From positions 1 to 27,640 of the forward strand of contig JAJXUQ010000004.1 in NCBI GenBank assembly GCA_021782685.1: a DNA stretch of 27,640 nt, in the 5' to 3' direction. Below, piece after piece: positions 7,766 through 15,193 of the stretch (its first letter is position 1; each line of letters starts with the position of its first letter). The notes under the pieces are model-generated. The model did no database searches, was not told the origin of the DNA, and worked only from the letters and a program-made list of their open reading frames with translations. This stretch comes from a bacterium. Its GTDB lineage: Bacteria > Patescibacteriota > Minisyncoccia > Phycocordibacterales > Phycocordibacteraceae. Made by a program: the position numbers and the translations under genes.

Positions 7766-7969
7766 CTAAACGGGAATAGGGAACTTCTTTCGGGCGCGGC
7801 GTATTTTTCCTTTCGCCTCTCGGGACAGGACGTTCCAGAGATACGTCCGGCGGGCTTTGTCGTTTACTCCGCGTAACGCCTTTGCGACGCCGACAGGGAT
7901 CCTGTCCTCCATGTCGCCGGCGACTTCGGTAACGATAGCAAGCAATTCCTTTTCCTGCGGGGTGAGCAT
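7766..7969 (-). CDS. Small basic protein of unknown function (67 residues)
   Basis: I do not recognise this protein. It begins with an acidic-helical half (MLTPQEKELLAIV, then a GDMEDRIP turn) and ends strongly basic (KGKIRRARKKFPIPV), with no cysteines and no membrane segment. The start at 7969 is preferred over an in-frame ATG ten codons upstream because a strong Shine-Dalgarno AAGGAG sits 6 bases before it. The gene has a near-classical promoter (8017-8045), a leader of about 40 bases, and its own hairpin terminator. This layout differs from most genes here and suggests a separately controlled, possibly well-expressed small protein. The basic tail would allow nucleic-acid binding, but that is only a suggestion. 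Confidence 0.7.
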   Translation of the reverse strand: MLTPQEKELLAIVTEVAGDMEDRIPVGVAKALRGVNDKARRTYLWNVLSREAKGKIRRARKKFPIPV

Positions 7970-8016
7970 GACGATCTCCTTCGGGTTCGGGAAAACCAAA
8001 AAGCAAACCTATGTAA

Positions 8017-8045
8017 ACGATAACAATCTTTATTGCATCTGTCAA
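8017..8045 (-). promoter_or_regulatory. Sigma-70-type promoter TTGACA-N17-TATCGT for the 67-residue protein gene
   Basis: On the minus strand a perfect -35 box TTGACA (8040-8045) overlaps the yqeY stop codon. It is followed after exactly 17 bases by TATCGT (8017-8022). The predicted start of transcription near 8010 leaves about 40 bases of leader ending in a Shine-Dalgarno sequence. It is the only consensus -35 box I found in the window. Confidence 0.65.
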
Positions 8046-8497
8046 GCAAGCAAGATGTCTACAACTGCCTTGACGTCGGAGCCGTCCGCACGGCCGCGAA
8101 GCTCTTTCATAAGGATGCCGGTGAATTTCCCCGCCTCGGTTTTATTCGAGACACCGAGATCGGCCATCCTGGCTTTCGCGACGACCTCGATCTCTTCACG
8201 GCTCATCAGGGCAGGGAGGTACGACTCGATGATGAGAAGTTCGGCTTTCTCGGGCTCGGCGAGGTCGTCGCGGGACGCTTTCTCGAACTGCTCGATGGAG
8301 TCCTTGCGCTGGTTCGCAGCGCGTTTCAGTACGGCAAGAGCTTCTTCGTCGGTCAGGAGCTCGTCGGGTTTGCGCTTTTTAGCGACAACCTCGTTGGTCA
8401 TCGCGGTTACGAGTGAACGGAGCGTCTGGAGCTTTACGGCGTCGTGGGCGCGCATCGCGTCAGGAATCGATTTCTTCAAGTCTTCGTGGATAGCCAT
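8042..8497 (-). CDS. yqeY: GatB/YqeY domain protein
   Basis: This 151-residue soluble protein matches the YqeY family, which shares the helical tail domain of the GatB amidotransferase subunit. It opens with a helical MAIHEDLKKSIPDAMRAHD, continues with VKLQTLRSLVTAMTNEVVAKKRKPDELLTDEEALAVLKRAANQRKDSIEQF-like family sequence (read in short blocks), and ends with FTGILMKELRGRADGSDVKAVVD. Length is normal for the family. A role near transamidosome-type tRNA handling is often suggested but not proven. The start at 8497 is set by homology and by TATACT lying 7 bases upstream on this strand. It is divergent from rmuC, with which it shares the -10 block. Confidence 0.92.
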   Translation of the reverse strand: MAIHEDLKKSIPDAMRAHDAVKLQTLRSLVTAMTNEVVAKKRKPDELLTDEEALAVLKRAANQRKDSIEQFEKASRDDLAEPEKAELLIIESYLPALMSREEIEVVAKARMADLGVSNKTEAGKFTGILMKELRGRADGSDVKAVVDILLA

Positions 8498-8504
8498 ACG
8501 GCAG

Positions 8505-8512
8505 AGTATACT
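8505..8512. promoter_or_regulatory. Palindromic AGTATACT shared -10 block of divergent yqeY and rmuC
   Basis: The 8-base palindrome AGTATACT reads as TATACT on both strands. On the plus strand it lies 6 bases before the rmuC ATG (8519). On the minus strand it lies 7 bases before the yqeY ATG (8497). Both genes therefore seem to use the same bases as -10 element in opposite directions, with leaderless starts on each side and only 21 bases between the coding regions. Confidence 0.65.
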
Positions 8513-8518
8513 ACACGC

Positions 8519-9568
8519 ATGAGCGCATTCACGGTCCTGTTTGTCGTCCTTTTCCTGCTCCTCGTGCAGGGCGTCGGCCTCTATTTCGTCTTGCGCCGCC
8601 GCGAGTCTCCGCAGGAAGGCAGCGGCATGGTGCTCCTCCAGGCTCAGATGCAGGAGCTCGCGCGTACCCTCGATGCGCGCGTCGCGGAGTCGTCGAGGAC
8701 GATGCAGGAAAGCGCGCACCGCCAATTCTCCGAGTCCGCGCGGCTTATCAAGGAGATAACCCAGGAAGTCACCTCGATGAAAGAGATCGGCCGTCAGACG
8801 CAGGGCTTCGCCGAGCAGCTACAGAGTCTCCAGGACATCCTGAAGAACCCGAAGCAGCGCGGCGTGCTCGGCGAATATTACCTTGAAACCGTTCTGAAAA
8901 ACGTACTTCCGCCCGGGATGTATCAGATGCAGTACGCCTTCGAGAACGGCGAGATCGTCGATGCCGCCGTCTTTGTCGACGGGAAGATCGTGCCGGTCGA
9001 CTCGAAGTTCTCGCTCGATAACTACAACCGCCTCGTGCACGCGAGCGACGCCGAACGTCCCGCATTTGAAAAAGCCTTCGTGAATGACCTCAAACTCCGC
9101 ATCCAGGAGACCGCGAAGTATATCCGGCCGGAAGAAGGGACGATGGATTTCGCCTTCATGTTCATCCCCTCCGAAGGTATCTACTACGACCTTCTGACCA
9201 ACCAGGTCGGCGCAGGGGAGGACGAAAATCTCATCCAGCGGGCGGCAGGGAAGCACAAGGTCATCATCGTCTCACCGACGTCCTTCCTCGCGTATCTCCA
9301 GACGGTCATGCAGGGCCTGAAAGCGCTCCAGATCGAACGGAAGGCGGTCGAGATCCAGCAGCGGGTGGGGGAATTAGGGAAACACGTGGGCGCGTGGCAG
9401 GAGTTCTACCGCAAGCTCGGCGTCTCGCTCGGTACGTCGGTCAATCACTATAATGCGGGATATAAGGAGCTCGGGAAGATAGACAAAGACGTGTATCGCA
9501 TCGCCGAGACGAAGATAGGGATCGAGCCCGAGCTACTCGAGAAGCCGACCCAGGAAGAGCTTGACTAG
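8519..9568 (+). CDS. rmuC: DNA recombination protein RmuC family
   Basis: This 349-residue protein starts with one membrane helix (about residues 4-25), continues with a long coiled-coil region rich in Q, E and A, and then the RmuC nuclease-like domain. Family phrases include QRGVLGEYYLE, VPVDSKFSLDNY, FAFMFIPSEGIYYDLL and KVIIVSPTSFLAYLQTV. RmuC limits recombination between inverted repeats and resembles PD-(D/E)XK nucleases. It is shorter than the Escherichia coli protein, as in many small genomes. The start at 8519 puts the membrane helix at the N-terminus and matches the leaderless spacing. It stands alone on its transcript apart from possible read-through to the small membrane protein gene. 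Confidence 0.93.
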   Translation: MSAFTVLFVVLFLLLVQGVGLYFVLRRRESPQEGSGMVLLQAQMQELARTLDARVAESSRTMQESAHRQFSESARLIKEITQEVTSMKEIGRQTQGFAEQLQSLQDILKNPKQRGVLGEYYLETVLKNVLPPGMYQMQYAFENGEIVDAAVFVDGKIVPVDSKFSLDNYNRLVHASDAERPAFEKAFVNDLKLRIQETAKYIRPEEGTMDFAFMFIPSEGIYYDLLTNQVGAGEDENLIQRAAGKHKVIIVSPTSFLAYLQTVMQGLKALQIERKAVEIQQRVGELGKHVGAWQEFYRKLGVSLGTSVNHYNAGYKELGKIDKDVYRIAETKIGIEPELLEKPTQEELD

Positions 9569-9582
9569 ACAATCTTCCATGC

Positions 9583-9588
9583 TATAAA
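9583..9588 (+). promoter_or_regulatory. Possible -10 element TATAAA for the 96-residue membrane protein gene
   Basis: TATAAA sits 71 to 66 bases before the ATG at 9640, which would leave a leader of roughly 45 bases containing the ribosome-binding site. It lies inside the loop of a 6-bp inverted repeat (9573-9578 with 9592-9597). No -35 box is clear. Confidence 0.35.
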
Positions 9589-9639
9589 GACGGAAGAAGA
9601 GCGTCTCATGGTGGGAGCTCGCTTGAAGGGGGTGTTAAG

Positions 9640-9930
9640 ATGAGTGCATTCCAGAGTATCCTTACCGTAGTCGGTTTCGGAGTATTGACCGTAGGCATGG
9701 CTGCGGTAGCGCGCGACTTCAGGAAGTCCTTAACGGGAAGAGTCAGCGCTTTCATCGCGAGCGTCTTTTTCTTCTTCGCGTTTGCGTATTCCTGCATAGT
9801 CGTATTCCGAGAACGTACGCAAAGTGCCGCCGAGCCGGTCTCGATCCCGAAGGAGTTCTCGAACGGAGCGAAGGTGATACGCACATATCATCCGGTTCCG
9901 ATAAGAGAAAGAGCGACACTGAGCGTCTAA
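9640..9930 (+). CDS. Small membrane protein of unknown function (96 residues)
   Basis: I do not recognise this protein. It has two hydrophobic segments, about residues 5-25 and 36-56. The short loop between them is basic (RDFRKSLTGR), so that loop is probably cytosolic. A polar C-terminal tail of about 40 residues follows. A purine-rich Shine-Dalgarno AAGGGGG lies about 8 bases before the ATG, which is unusual in this window. A clear terminator follows directly after the stop, so it is at the end of its transcript, either alone or with rmuC. There is no cysteine pair or catalytic motif to suggest an activity. Confidence 0.65.
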   Translation: MSAFQSILTVVGFGVLTVGMAAVARDFRKSLTGRVSAFIASVFFFFAFAYSCIVVFRERTQSAAEPVSIPKEFSNGAKVIRTYHPVPIRERATLSV

Positions 9931-9941
9931 TTCCGGCTTTC

Positions 9942-9975
9942 GGCCGCGCCTTAAACCAGCGCGGCCTTGTCTTTT
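9942..9975 (+). terminator. Rho-independent terminator after the small membrane protein gene
   Basis: An 8-bp perfect GC stem (9942-9949 with 9959-9966, 9-base loop) is followed by TTGTCTTTT. It separates the rmuC and small membrane protein transcript from rplU. Confidence 0.85.
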
Positions 9976-10004
9976 GCCGGCAAGAGTGTTAAGCTTGCGA
10001 GACT

Positions 10005-10322
10005 ATGGAAGTGGCCGTAATCAAGACTGGCGGGAAGCAGTATGTCGTCTCAGAGGGCGATACTATCTCGATAGAGAAGCTCCCGGGTGATCTGAACAAG
10101 GGCGACACGGTTGTCTTCGACGAGGTGCTCCTCGTCGACAACGGCTCGGACACGACCATCGGTGCGCCCAACATCAAGGGCGCGGAGGTCAAGGGCACTG
10201 TTGTTCTCGTCGGAAAGGGGAGAAAGGTTGAGGTAGTGAAGTACAAGCCGAAGAGCCGCTACTACAAGCGCCGCGGGCATCGCCAACCGCTTCTCAAGGT
10301 AAAAATCGATTCGATTTCGTAA
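10005..10322 (+). CDS. rplU: 50S ribosomal protein L21
   Basis: At 105 residues this is a full-length bL21, part of the large ribosomal subunit. Family sequence is clear from the start (VIKTGGKQYVVSEGD), through DEVLLV and the C-terminal KYKPKSRYYKRRGHRQP block. L21 is usually followed by L27 (rpmA) in bacteria; here rpmA lies about 8 kb away on the other strand, so the usual pair is split. No Shine-Dalgarno sequence is present. A TAAGCT hexamer (9990-9995) fits the TAnnnT form of a -10 element and would give a start of transcription almost at the ATG. Confidence 0.97.
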   Translation: MEVAVIKTGGKQYVVSEGDTISIEKLPGDLNKGDTVVFDEVLLVDNGSDTTIGAPNIKGAEVKGTVVLVGKGRKVEVVKYKPKSRYYKRRGHRQPLLKVKIDSIS

Positions 10323-10365
10323 ATCGATCCCTCATTTCTCATACGGGGACAGACTCCGCAATCAT

Positions 10366-10395
10366 TTGCGCTTATTTTATTTGGTCAGTCATATT
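10366..10395 (+). promoter_or_regulatory. Possible promoter TTGCGC-N18-CATATT for the DEAD-box helicase gene
   Basis: In an AT-rich stretch between rplU and the helicase gene, TTGCGC (10366-10371) and CATATT (10390-10395) are 18 bases apart. The start of transcription would fall just before the ATG at 10410, leaving a very short leader. Match quality is modest. Confidence 0.35.
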
Positions 10396-10409
10396 CATTA
10401 CGGCATCAT

Positions 10410-11726
10410 ATGCAAATAGGAAGATGGAATCATCAGTCGGCGAGAGGGCAGTCGAGCGCATCGGGATCTTCGAGGCGCGCGTATTCGTCGCGGCCGCCGC
10501 GACACGGCGAGAGAAACGCTCCTTATCGTTCTTCGGGCAGGGGGAGCGGCGGCTACGGCCGCGGCGGTCGTGGACACATGCCCGCGCGCGGCCGCGGTTT
10601 CGGCTCTTTCGGCGAGACCGAATCCGAAATCGCGAAGTTCATGAACAAGACGGTCGTTACGACCGAAGAACCGGTCTTCGTTCCCGAGCACAAATTCTCC
10701 GATTTCTCGGTGAACGACCGGTTGCGGAAAAACATAGAGGCGAAGGGATACCTGCTCCCGACGCCTATCCAGGACAAGGCTATCCCGCATGCGCTTCTCG
10801 GGCAGGACGTCGTCGGCCTTGCCGAAACCGGGACCGGAAAGACGGCGGCGTTCCTCATCCCGCTCATCGATAAGGTCATGAAGCAGAAGGGGGAGCGCGT
10901 TCTCATCATGGCACCCACCCGCGAACTTGCCGTGCAGATAGAAAGGGAGCTCGCCGGCTTCGCGAAGGGCCTCGGGTTCCGCGGCATGGTCGCCGTCGGC
11001 GGCGCGAACATCGGCCCGCAGATTTCAGCGTTGCGGCATGACCCGACGTTCGTCATCGGCACTCCCGGACGTCTGAAGGATCTCATGGAGCGCAAGGCGC
11101 TCGACCTTGCCGGCTTCGGCACGGTCGTCCTCGACGAGGCGGACCGTATGCTCGACATGGGTTTCATCGACGACATGCGCATGATTCTCGCTCAGATGCG
11201 CGCAGAACGCCATACGCTTTTCTTCTCGGCGACGATGGGGAAAGAGATCGAGAAGCTTATCGGGGACTTCCTCGAGAATCCGGTCATCATCTCGGTCAAG
11301 ACGCGCGACACCTCTAAGAACGTCGAACAAGACGTCGTCCGCATCCCGCGCGGAGAAGACAAATTCGAAGTGCTCGTCGAACTTCTGAAGAACCGCGAGT
11401 TCAGCAGGGTGCTCGTGTTCGGGCGCACCAAATACGGCGTGGAGAAGCTCGCGAAAGCGCTCTCCCGCCGCCATATTCACGCCGAGAGCATCCATGGCAA
11501 CAAGACGTACGGCGCGCGTATCCGCGCGCTCGACGCCTTCAAGACCGGAAGGGTAAGCGCGCTTGTCGCGACTGACGTCGCCGCGCGCGGTCTCGATATC
11601 CCCGCCGTCTCGCACGTCATCAATTACGACCTTCCGTCGACCTACGAAGACTATGTCCACCGCATCGGCCGCACCGGCCGGGCGGAAATGAGGGGGAAGG
11701 CGCTCACGTTCGTGCAAGAACGCTAG
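10410..11726 (+). CDS. DEAD-box ATP-dependent RNA helicase with N-terminal RG-rich tail
   Basis: This 438-residue RNA helicase carries the standard motifs in order: the Q motif region (PTPIQDKAIP), Walker A AETGTGKT (138-145), PTRELAVQ, TPGRL, DEAD at 242-245, SAT, and in the second RecA-like domain VLVFGRTK, ATDVAARGLD and HRIGRTGR. The first 65 residues are low-complexity and rich in R, G and S with several RG and RGG repeats, suited to RNA binding. In RhlE-like bacterial helicases such a tail is usually at the C-terminus; here the protein ends soon after the HRIGRTGR motif. It probably remodels structured RNA or helps ribosome assembly. Its TAG stop shares the palindrome CTAG with the convergent recR stop. 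Confidence 0.95.
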   Translation: MQIGRWNHQSARGQSSASGSSRRAYSSRPPRHGERNAPYRSSGRGSGGYGRGGRGHMPARGRGFGSFGETESEIAKFMNKTVVTTEEPVFVPEHKFSDFSVNDRLRKNIEAKGYLLPTPIQDKAIPHALLGQDVVGLAETGTGKTAAFLIPLIDKVMKQKGERVLIMAPTRELAVQIERELAGFAKGLGFRGMVAVGGANIGPQISALRHDPTFVIGTPGRLKDLMERKALDLAGFGTVVLDEADRMLDMGFIDDMRMILAQMRAERHTLFFSATMGKEIEKLIGDFLENPVIISVKTRDTSKNVEQDVVRIPRGEDKFEVLVELLKNREFSRVLVFGRTKYGVEKLAKALSRRHIHAESIHGNKTYGARIRALDAFKTGRVSALVATDVAARGLDIPAVSHVINYDLPSTYEDYVHRIGRTGRAEMRGKALTFVQER

Positions 11727-12325
11727 ATCTCCCTACGTCCGGCAAGCGCGGCGCGGAGGGTCTCCGCGTCGGAGTATTCAAGCTCGCTGCCGGTGGCGAG
11801 GCCGCGGCCGAGCGTGGATATCCGCAGCCGGTCGTGGTAGGGCGCCAGAAGCTGCCGGACGCGGTCGGCGGTATGCTCGCCTTCGCTCGTCGCGGAAAGG
11901 GCGAGCACGATCTCTTCCATGCCGTTCTCGAGCCGTTTCAATACCGCATCCACCAGTTCTCTTTCGCGGAAAACGCCCTTGCCGGAAAGGGTAAGCACGC
12001 CGCCGAGCACGAAATAGCGTCCATGATAGGTCCCGGCGCGCTCGATGGCCAGGAGATCCTGGTCCTTTTCGACAAGCATCAGCTGCGTGTCGTCACGTGC
12101 CGCATCGGAGCAGTACTTGCACGCGGCTTCCGTATCGCCGTTATGGAAACGGAGACAGAGGGGGCACTGACGGACGTTCTTACCCAGAGATACGATAAGC
12201 TCGGCGAGTTTCGTGCGCTCAAGAGCGGGTGCGGCGAGGAGGTAGTAGACGAAGCGCTTGCCTTGCCGAGGACCGATTCCGGGGAAGCGGGTGAAGGCGA
12301 GCGCGAGTTCGTCGATAGTGTTCAT
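11723..12325 (-). CDS. recR: Recombination mediator RecR
   Basis: This 200-residue protein is a full RecR, which works with RecO (and RecF) to load RecA on gapped DNA. The N-terminal helix-hairpin-helix carries FPGIGPRQGKRFVYYLL. A four-cysteine zinc finger follows (C54, C57, C69, C72). The Toprim domain contains VEKDQDLLAIE, and the C-terminal motif reads TLGRGLATGSELEYSD. It lies 29 bases downstream of dnaB on the same strand with no clear promoter between, so the two are probably co-transcribed. The usual bacterial partners dnaX and ybaB are not adjacent. Confidence 0.97.
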   Translation of the reverse strand: MNTIDELALAFTRFPGIGPRQGKRFVYYLLAAPALERTKLAELIVSLGKNVRQCPLCLRFHNGDTEAACKYCSDAARDDTQLMLVEKDQDLLAIERAGTYHGRYFVLGGVLTLSGKGVFRERELVDAVLKRLENGMEEIVLALSATSEGEHTADRVRQLLAPYHDRLRISTLGRGLATGSELEYSDAETLRAALAGRREI

Positions 12326-12354
12326 GGCGGCATCACGAGGCGCGCACGGTCATC

Positions 12355-13713
12355 CTAGAACTCTTCCACGAACTCGCCGTAGCCTACCGTATCGATCGGC
12401 TGGAACGTAGCGCGCTTCTCGTCGAAATAGAGCTCCGCCGAGCCGGTCGGACCGTTGCGGTGTTTCTCGACGAGGATCTCCGCGATATTCGGCCGGTCGC
12501 TCTCCGGATTGCGCTTATCCTCGCGATGGATGAACATCACGACATCCGCGTCCTGCTCGATGCTTCCGGAGTCGCGCAAGTCGGAGAGGCGGGGCTTGCC
12601 GCCGCGCTGTTCGACCGCGCGCGAGAGCTGCGAAAGCGCGATGACCGGCACGGAGAGCTCGCGCGCGAGCGATTTAAGCGAACGGGATATCTCGGTGACT
12701 TGCTGGACGAGAGAGTCGGAGGCCTTGGTCGACGTCGGCGACATGAGCTGAAGGTAATCGACGATGATAAGCCCGATGCCGCGCTCCCGTTTCAGCCGCC
12801 GCGCTACCGCCCGCATCGCGAGGATGTTATTGCCCGGTTTGTCATCGATGAAGATGGGCGCCTTTGAGAGCGATTCGAGCGCGTCTCGGATGCGGCCGAA
12901 GTCCTCCTCATCCTTTATCTGGCCGGTGCGCAGTTTCCATGAATTGACGAATGATTCCGCGGCGAGCATGCGATCGATGAGCTGCTCGGAGCTCATCTCA
13001 AGCGAGAAGATGCCGACCGGAACGTTGAACCGGACCGCGGCGTTCCGTGCTATATCGAGCGCGAGCGAAGTCTTGCCCATCGAGGGGCGCGCGGCGATGA
13101 TGACGAGGTCGGAAGGATGGAAGCCCGAGAGGAGGGTATCGAGGGTAGGGAAGCCGGAGGGCACGCCGCGGATCCCGTCCTCCTTTTTCGAGAGCGCTTC
13201 GATCCGATCCCATGCTTCGTGGATCTTGTCGCCGATGGCGGTGAACTTGTGCGCGGCGGAGGCGTTGCCGATGGCGTAGACGCTCTTCTCGGCCTCGTCG
13301 AGAACCTCCATCGTATCGCGCGCGTCGTCGTACGCGGATTCGGTGATGGCATATGCCGTGTCGATCAGAGAACGCATGAGGAACTTACGCGAGACAAGCT
13401 CGGCGTAATGGGAGAAATTACCCGGTGCGGGCGCGGAGCCGGCAAGTTCGGCGAGATAGCTGCGCCCGCCCGCCCGCTCAAGGAGCCCCTGGTTCTGCAT
13501 GCGTTCGGAAAGGGAGAGGAGATCGATCGGCTCGCTGCGTTCGGTGAGTTCGCGCATCGCGCTGAAGATCAGCCGGTGCTTTTCCGCGTAAAAAGAATCG
13601 GGATGGATGAGGTCCGAAACATCGTGGATAGCATCCGGTTTCAAGAGGAGCGCGCCGAGCAGCGCGCGCTCGGATTCGATGGATTGGGGGGGGACGCGGT
13701 CAGCTGCTGCCAT
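12355..13713 (-). CDS. dnaB: Replicative DNA helicase DnaB
   Basis: This 452-residue hexameric helicase unwinds DNA at the fork. The N-terminal helical domain opens with PPQSIESERALLGALL. The RecA-like ATPase domain has FPTLDTLLSGFHPSDLVIIAARP and Walker A ARPSMGKTS (208-216), then FSLEMSSEQL, the Walker B region IIVDYLQLM, and SQLSRAVEQR near the C-terminal end. The length is normal and there is no intein. The ATG at 13713 was chosen over the GTG one codon upstream because TACAAT lies exactly 6 bases before it. The -10 element directly abuts the cysS stop. recR follows on the same strand. Confidence 0.97.
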   Translation of the reverse strand: MAAADRVPPQSIESERALLGALLLKPDAIHDVSDLIHPDSFYAEKHRLIFSAMRELTERSEPIDLLSLSERMQNQGLLERAGGRSYLAELAGSAPAPGNFSHYAELVSRKFLMRSLIDTAYAITESAYDDARDTMEVLDEAEKSVYAIGNASAAHKFTAIGDKIHEAWDRIEALSKKEDGIRGVPSGFPTLDTLLSGFHPSDLVIIAARPSMGKTSLALDIARNAAVRFNVPVGIFSLEMSSEQLIDRMLAAESFVNSWKLRTGQIKDEEDFGRIRDALESLSKAPIFIDDKPGNNILAMRAVARRLKRERGIGLIIVDYLQLMSPTSTKASDSLVQQVTEISRSLKSLARELSVPVIALSQLSRAVEQRGGKPRLSDLRDSGSIEQDADVVMFIHREDKRNPESDRPNIAEILVEKHRNGPTGSAELYFDEKRATFQPIDTVGYGEFVEEF

Positions 13714-13719
13714 CACGCC

Positions 13720-13725
13720 ATTGTA
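13720..13725 (-). promoter_or_regulatory. -10 hexamer TACAAT for dnaB-recR
   Basis: On the minus strand TACAAT ends 6 bases before the dnaB ATG and begins immediately after the cysS stop codon at 13726. The 12-base space between the two genes is filled entirely by this element and its spacer, consistent with a leaderless dnaB message. Confidence 0.6.
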
Positions 13726-15189
13726 TCAAAGAGACGTCCGAGTCAATACCGGCCCTTTCGGCCCGTCATCCACACGATATCCCCTGTGCTCGATAGCGCT
13801 CCGGATACGATCGGCCGCTTCGAAATCCTTGGAAATGCGGGCCGTTTCGCGCCGCGCAAGCATGTCTTTCACCTCGTCCGGAATCTTGGTTCCCGTCAAA
13901 GCGCCCGAAGGAGGCGGAGCAAGGAGAGCGAGGCCGAAATGCTTTTCCGCCTCCTCAAGGAGGCCCCATTTCTCTTCAGGCGTGAATTCTTCGCTCTTGA
14001 GCGTGTCCCAGAGAATGCCGAGCGCCTGCGGCGTCGCGATGTCATTCCGCACTGCCGCGAGGAAGCGCCTTTGCGCTTCCGAGCGTTCGCTGCGCCGTCC
14101 GGATTCCTCGGCAAGTTCGCGGGAAAGGTTCCAGAGCCGTTCAAGCGCTCCGGAAGCGCCCGCAAGCGCTTCGAAAGAGAAGGAGAGCGGCGTACGGTAG
14201 TGCGCCTGCAGGAAGAAGTAGCGCAGCGAGAGCGGGGAATACCCTTTCGCGGTTATATCGGAAAGGAATACGACATTGCCGATTGACTTCGAAATCTTCT
14301 CACCGCCCATATTCAGAAACGCATTGTGCATCCAGTAGCGTGCGAAAGGCCGTCCGGAAGCGGCTTCCGACTGCGCGATCTCATTATTATGATGCGTCGG
14401 CGCAAGGTCCTCCCCGCCGGTATGGATGTCTATCTCCGTTCCGAGCAGCGCGCGCGCCATCGCCGAGCATTCGATATTCCAGCCGGGAGCGCCGCGCCCC
14501 CACGGCGAGTCCCATTCCTGAAGCCGGTGCACGCCGCGCGGTGTCCTTTTCCACAGGACGAAGTCAGCAGGGTGGCGCTTCTCCGGGTTCAGCTCGACCC
14601 GCGCGCCGGCCTTGAGCTCCGCGTCTTTCAATCCGCCGAGTTTGCCGTAGCCGGGGAAGCGGCTCGTGTCGAAATACAGCCCGTCGCGCGTGCGGTACGC
14701 GAACCCCTTCTCTTCGAGCGTGCGCGCGAGCGAGACTTGTTCGCGGATATATTCGCTTGCGCGCGGGAAGAAGATATCCTCCGTATCGATGTTGAGCTCG
14801 GCGAGGTCGTCGAGGAAGAGCCTCGTGTAGTGCTCGGCGATGGCGGAAGCCGTGCGGCCTTCGCGTTTCGCGCTCGCTTCGATCTTGTCCTCTCCGGTAT
14901 CGCCGTCGCCGACCAGATGGCCGACGTCGGTGATATTGATGACGCGGCGCACGCGATATCCGGCGGAGATGAAAACGCGCGCGAGCGTATCCGAGAAGAC
15001 CGCCGAGCGCAGATTGCCTATGTGTTGCCGGCTATAGACTGTCGGCCCGCAGGTATAGAGCAGCACGATCCCGGGCCTCAGAGGGAGGAAAAGCTCTTTT
15101 GTACCCGAAAGGCTGTTGGTGAGGAATACGTGCGGCGTCGACGGCTCGCCGTCCGTTTTTCTCTTAAGGATGCGTGTCAGCCACCGCAT
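13726..15189 (-). CDS. cysS: Cysteinyl-tRNA synthetase
   Basis: This 487-residue class I synthetase charges tRNA-Cys. It has YTCGPTVYSRQHIGN with the zinc cysteine C47 and the HIGH-type motif HIGN (56-59), then WNIECSAMA, the zinc-binding IHTGGEDLAPTHHNNEIAQSE block (read in parts), and the KMSKS-type motif KISKS. The C-terminal helical region is normal. The start at 15189 was chosen because it lies 4 bases after the corA stop and gives a family-like N-terminus with a short basic extension. Upstream in-frame codons run through corA and are unlikely. It is translated as the second gene of corA-cysS. Confidence 0.95.
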   Translation of the reverse strand: MRWLTRILKRKTDGEPSTPHVFLTNSLSGTKELFLPLRPGIVLLYTCGPTVYSRQHIGNLRSAVFSDTLARVFISAGYRVRRVINITDVGHLVGDGDTGEDKIEASAKREGRTASAIAEHYTRLFLDDLAELNIDTEDIFFPRASEYIREQVSLARTLEEKGFAYRTRDGLYFDTSRFPGYGKLGGLKDAELKAGARVELNPEKRHPADFVLWKRTPRGVHRLQEWDSPWGRGAPGWNIECSAMARALLGTEIDIHTGGEDLAPTHHNNEIAQSEAASGRPFARYWMHNAFLNMGGEKISKSIGNVVFLSDITAKGYSPLSLRYFFLQAHYRTPLSFSFEALAGASGALERLWNLSRELAEESGRRSERSEAQRRFLAAVRNDIATPQALGILWDTLKSEEFTPEEKWGLLEEAEKHFGLALLAPPPSGALTGTKIPDEVKDMLARRETARISKDFEAADRIRSAIEHRGYRVDDGPKGPVLTRTSL

Positions 15190-15193
15190 ACGC

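Noticed and set aside
10323..10409. Terminator after rplU
   Set aside because: Only weak 4-bp pairings such as GCAA/TTGC are present, without a convincing stem and T-run.
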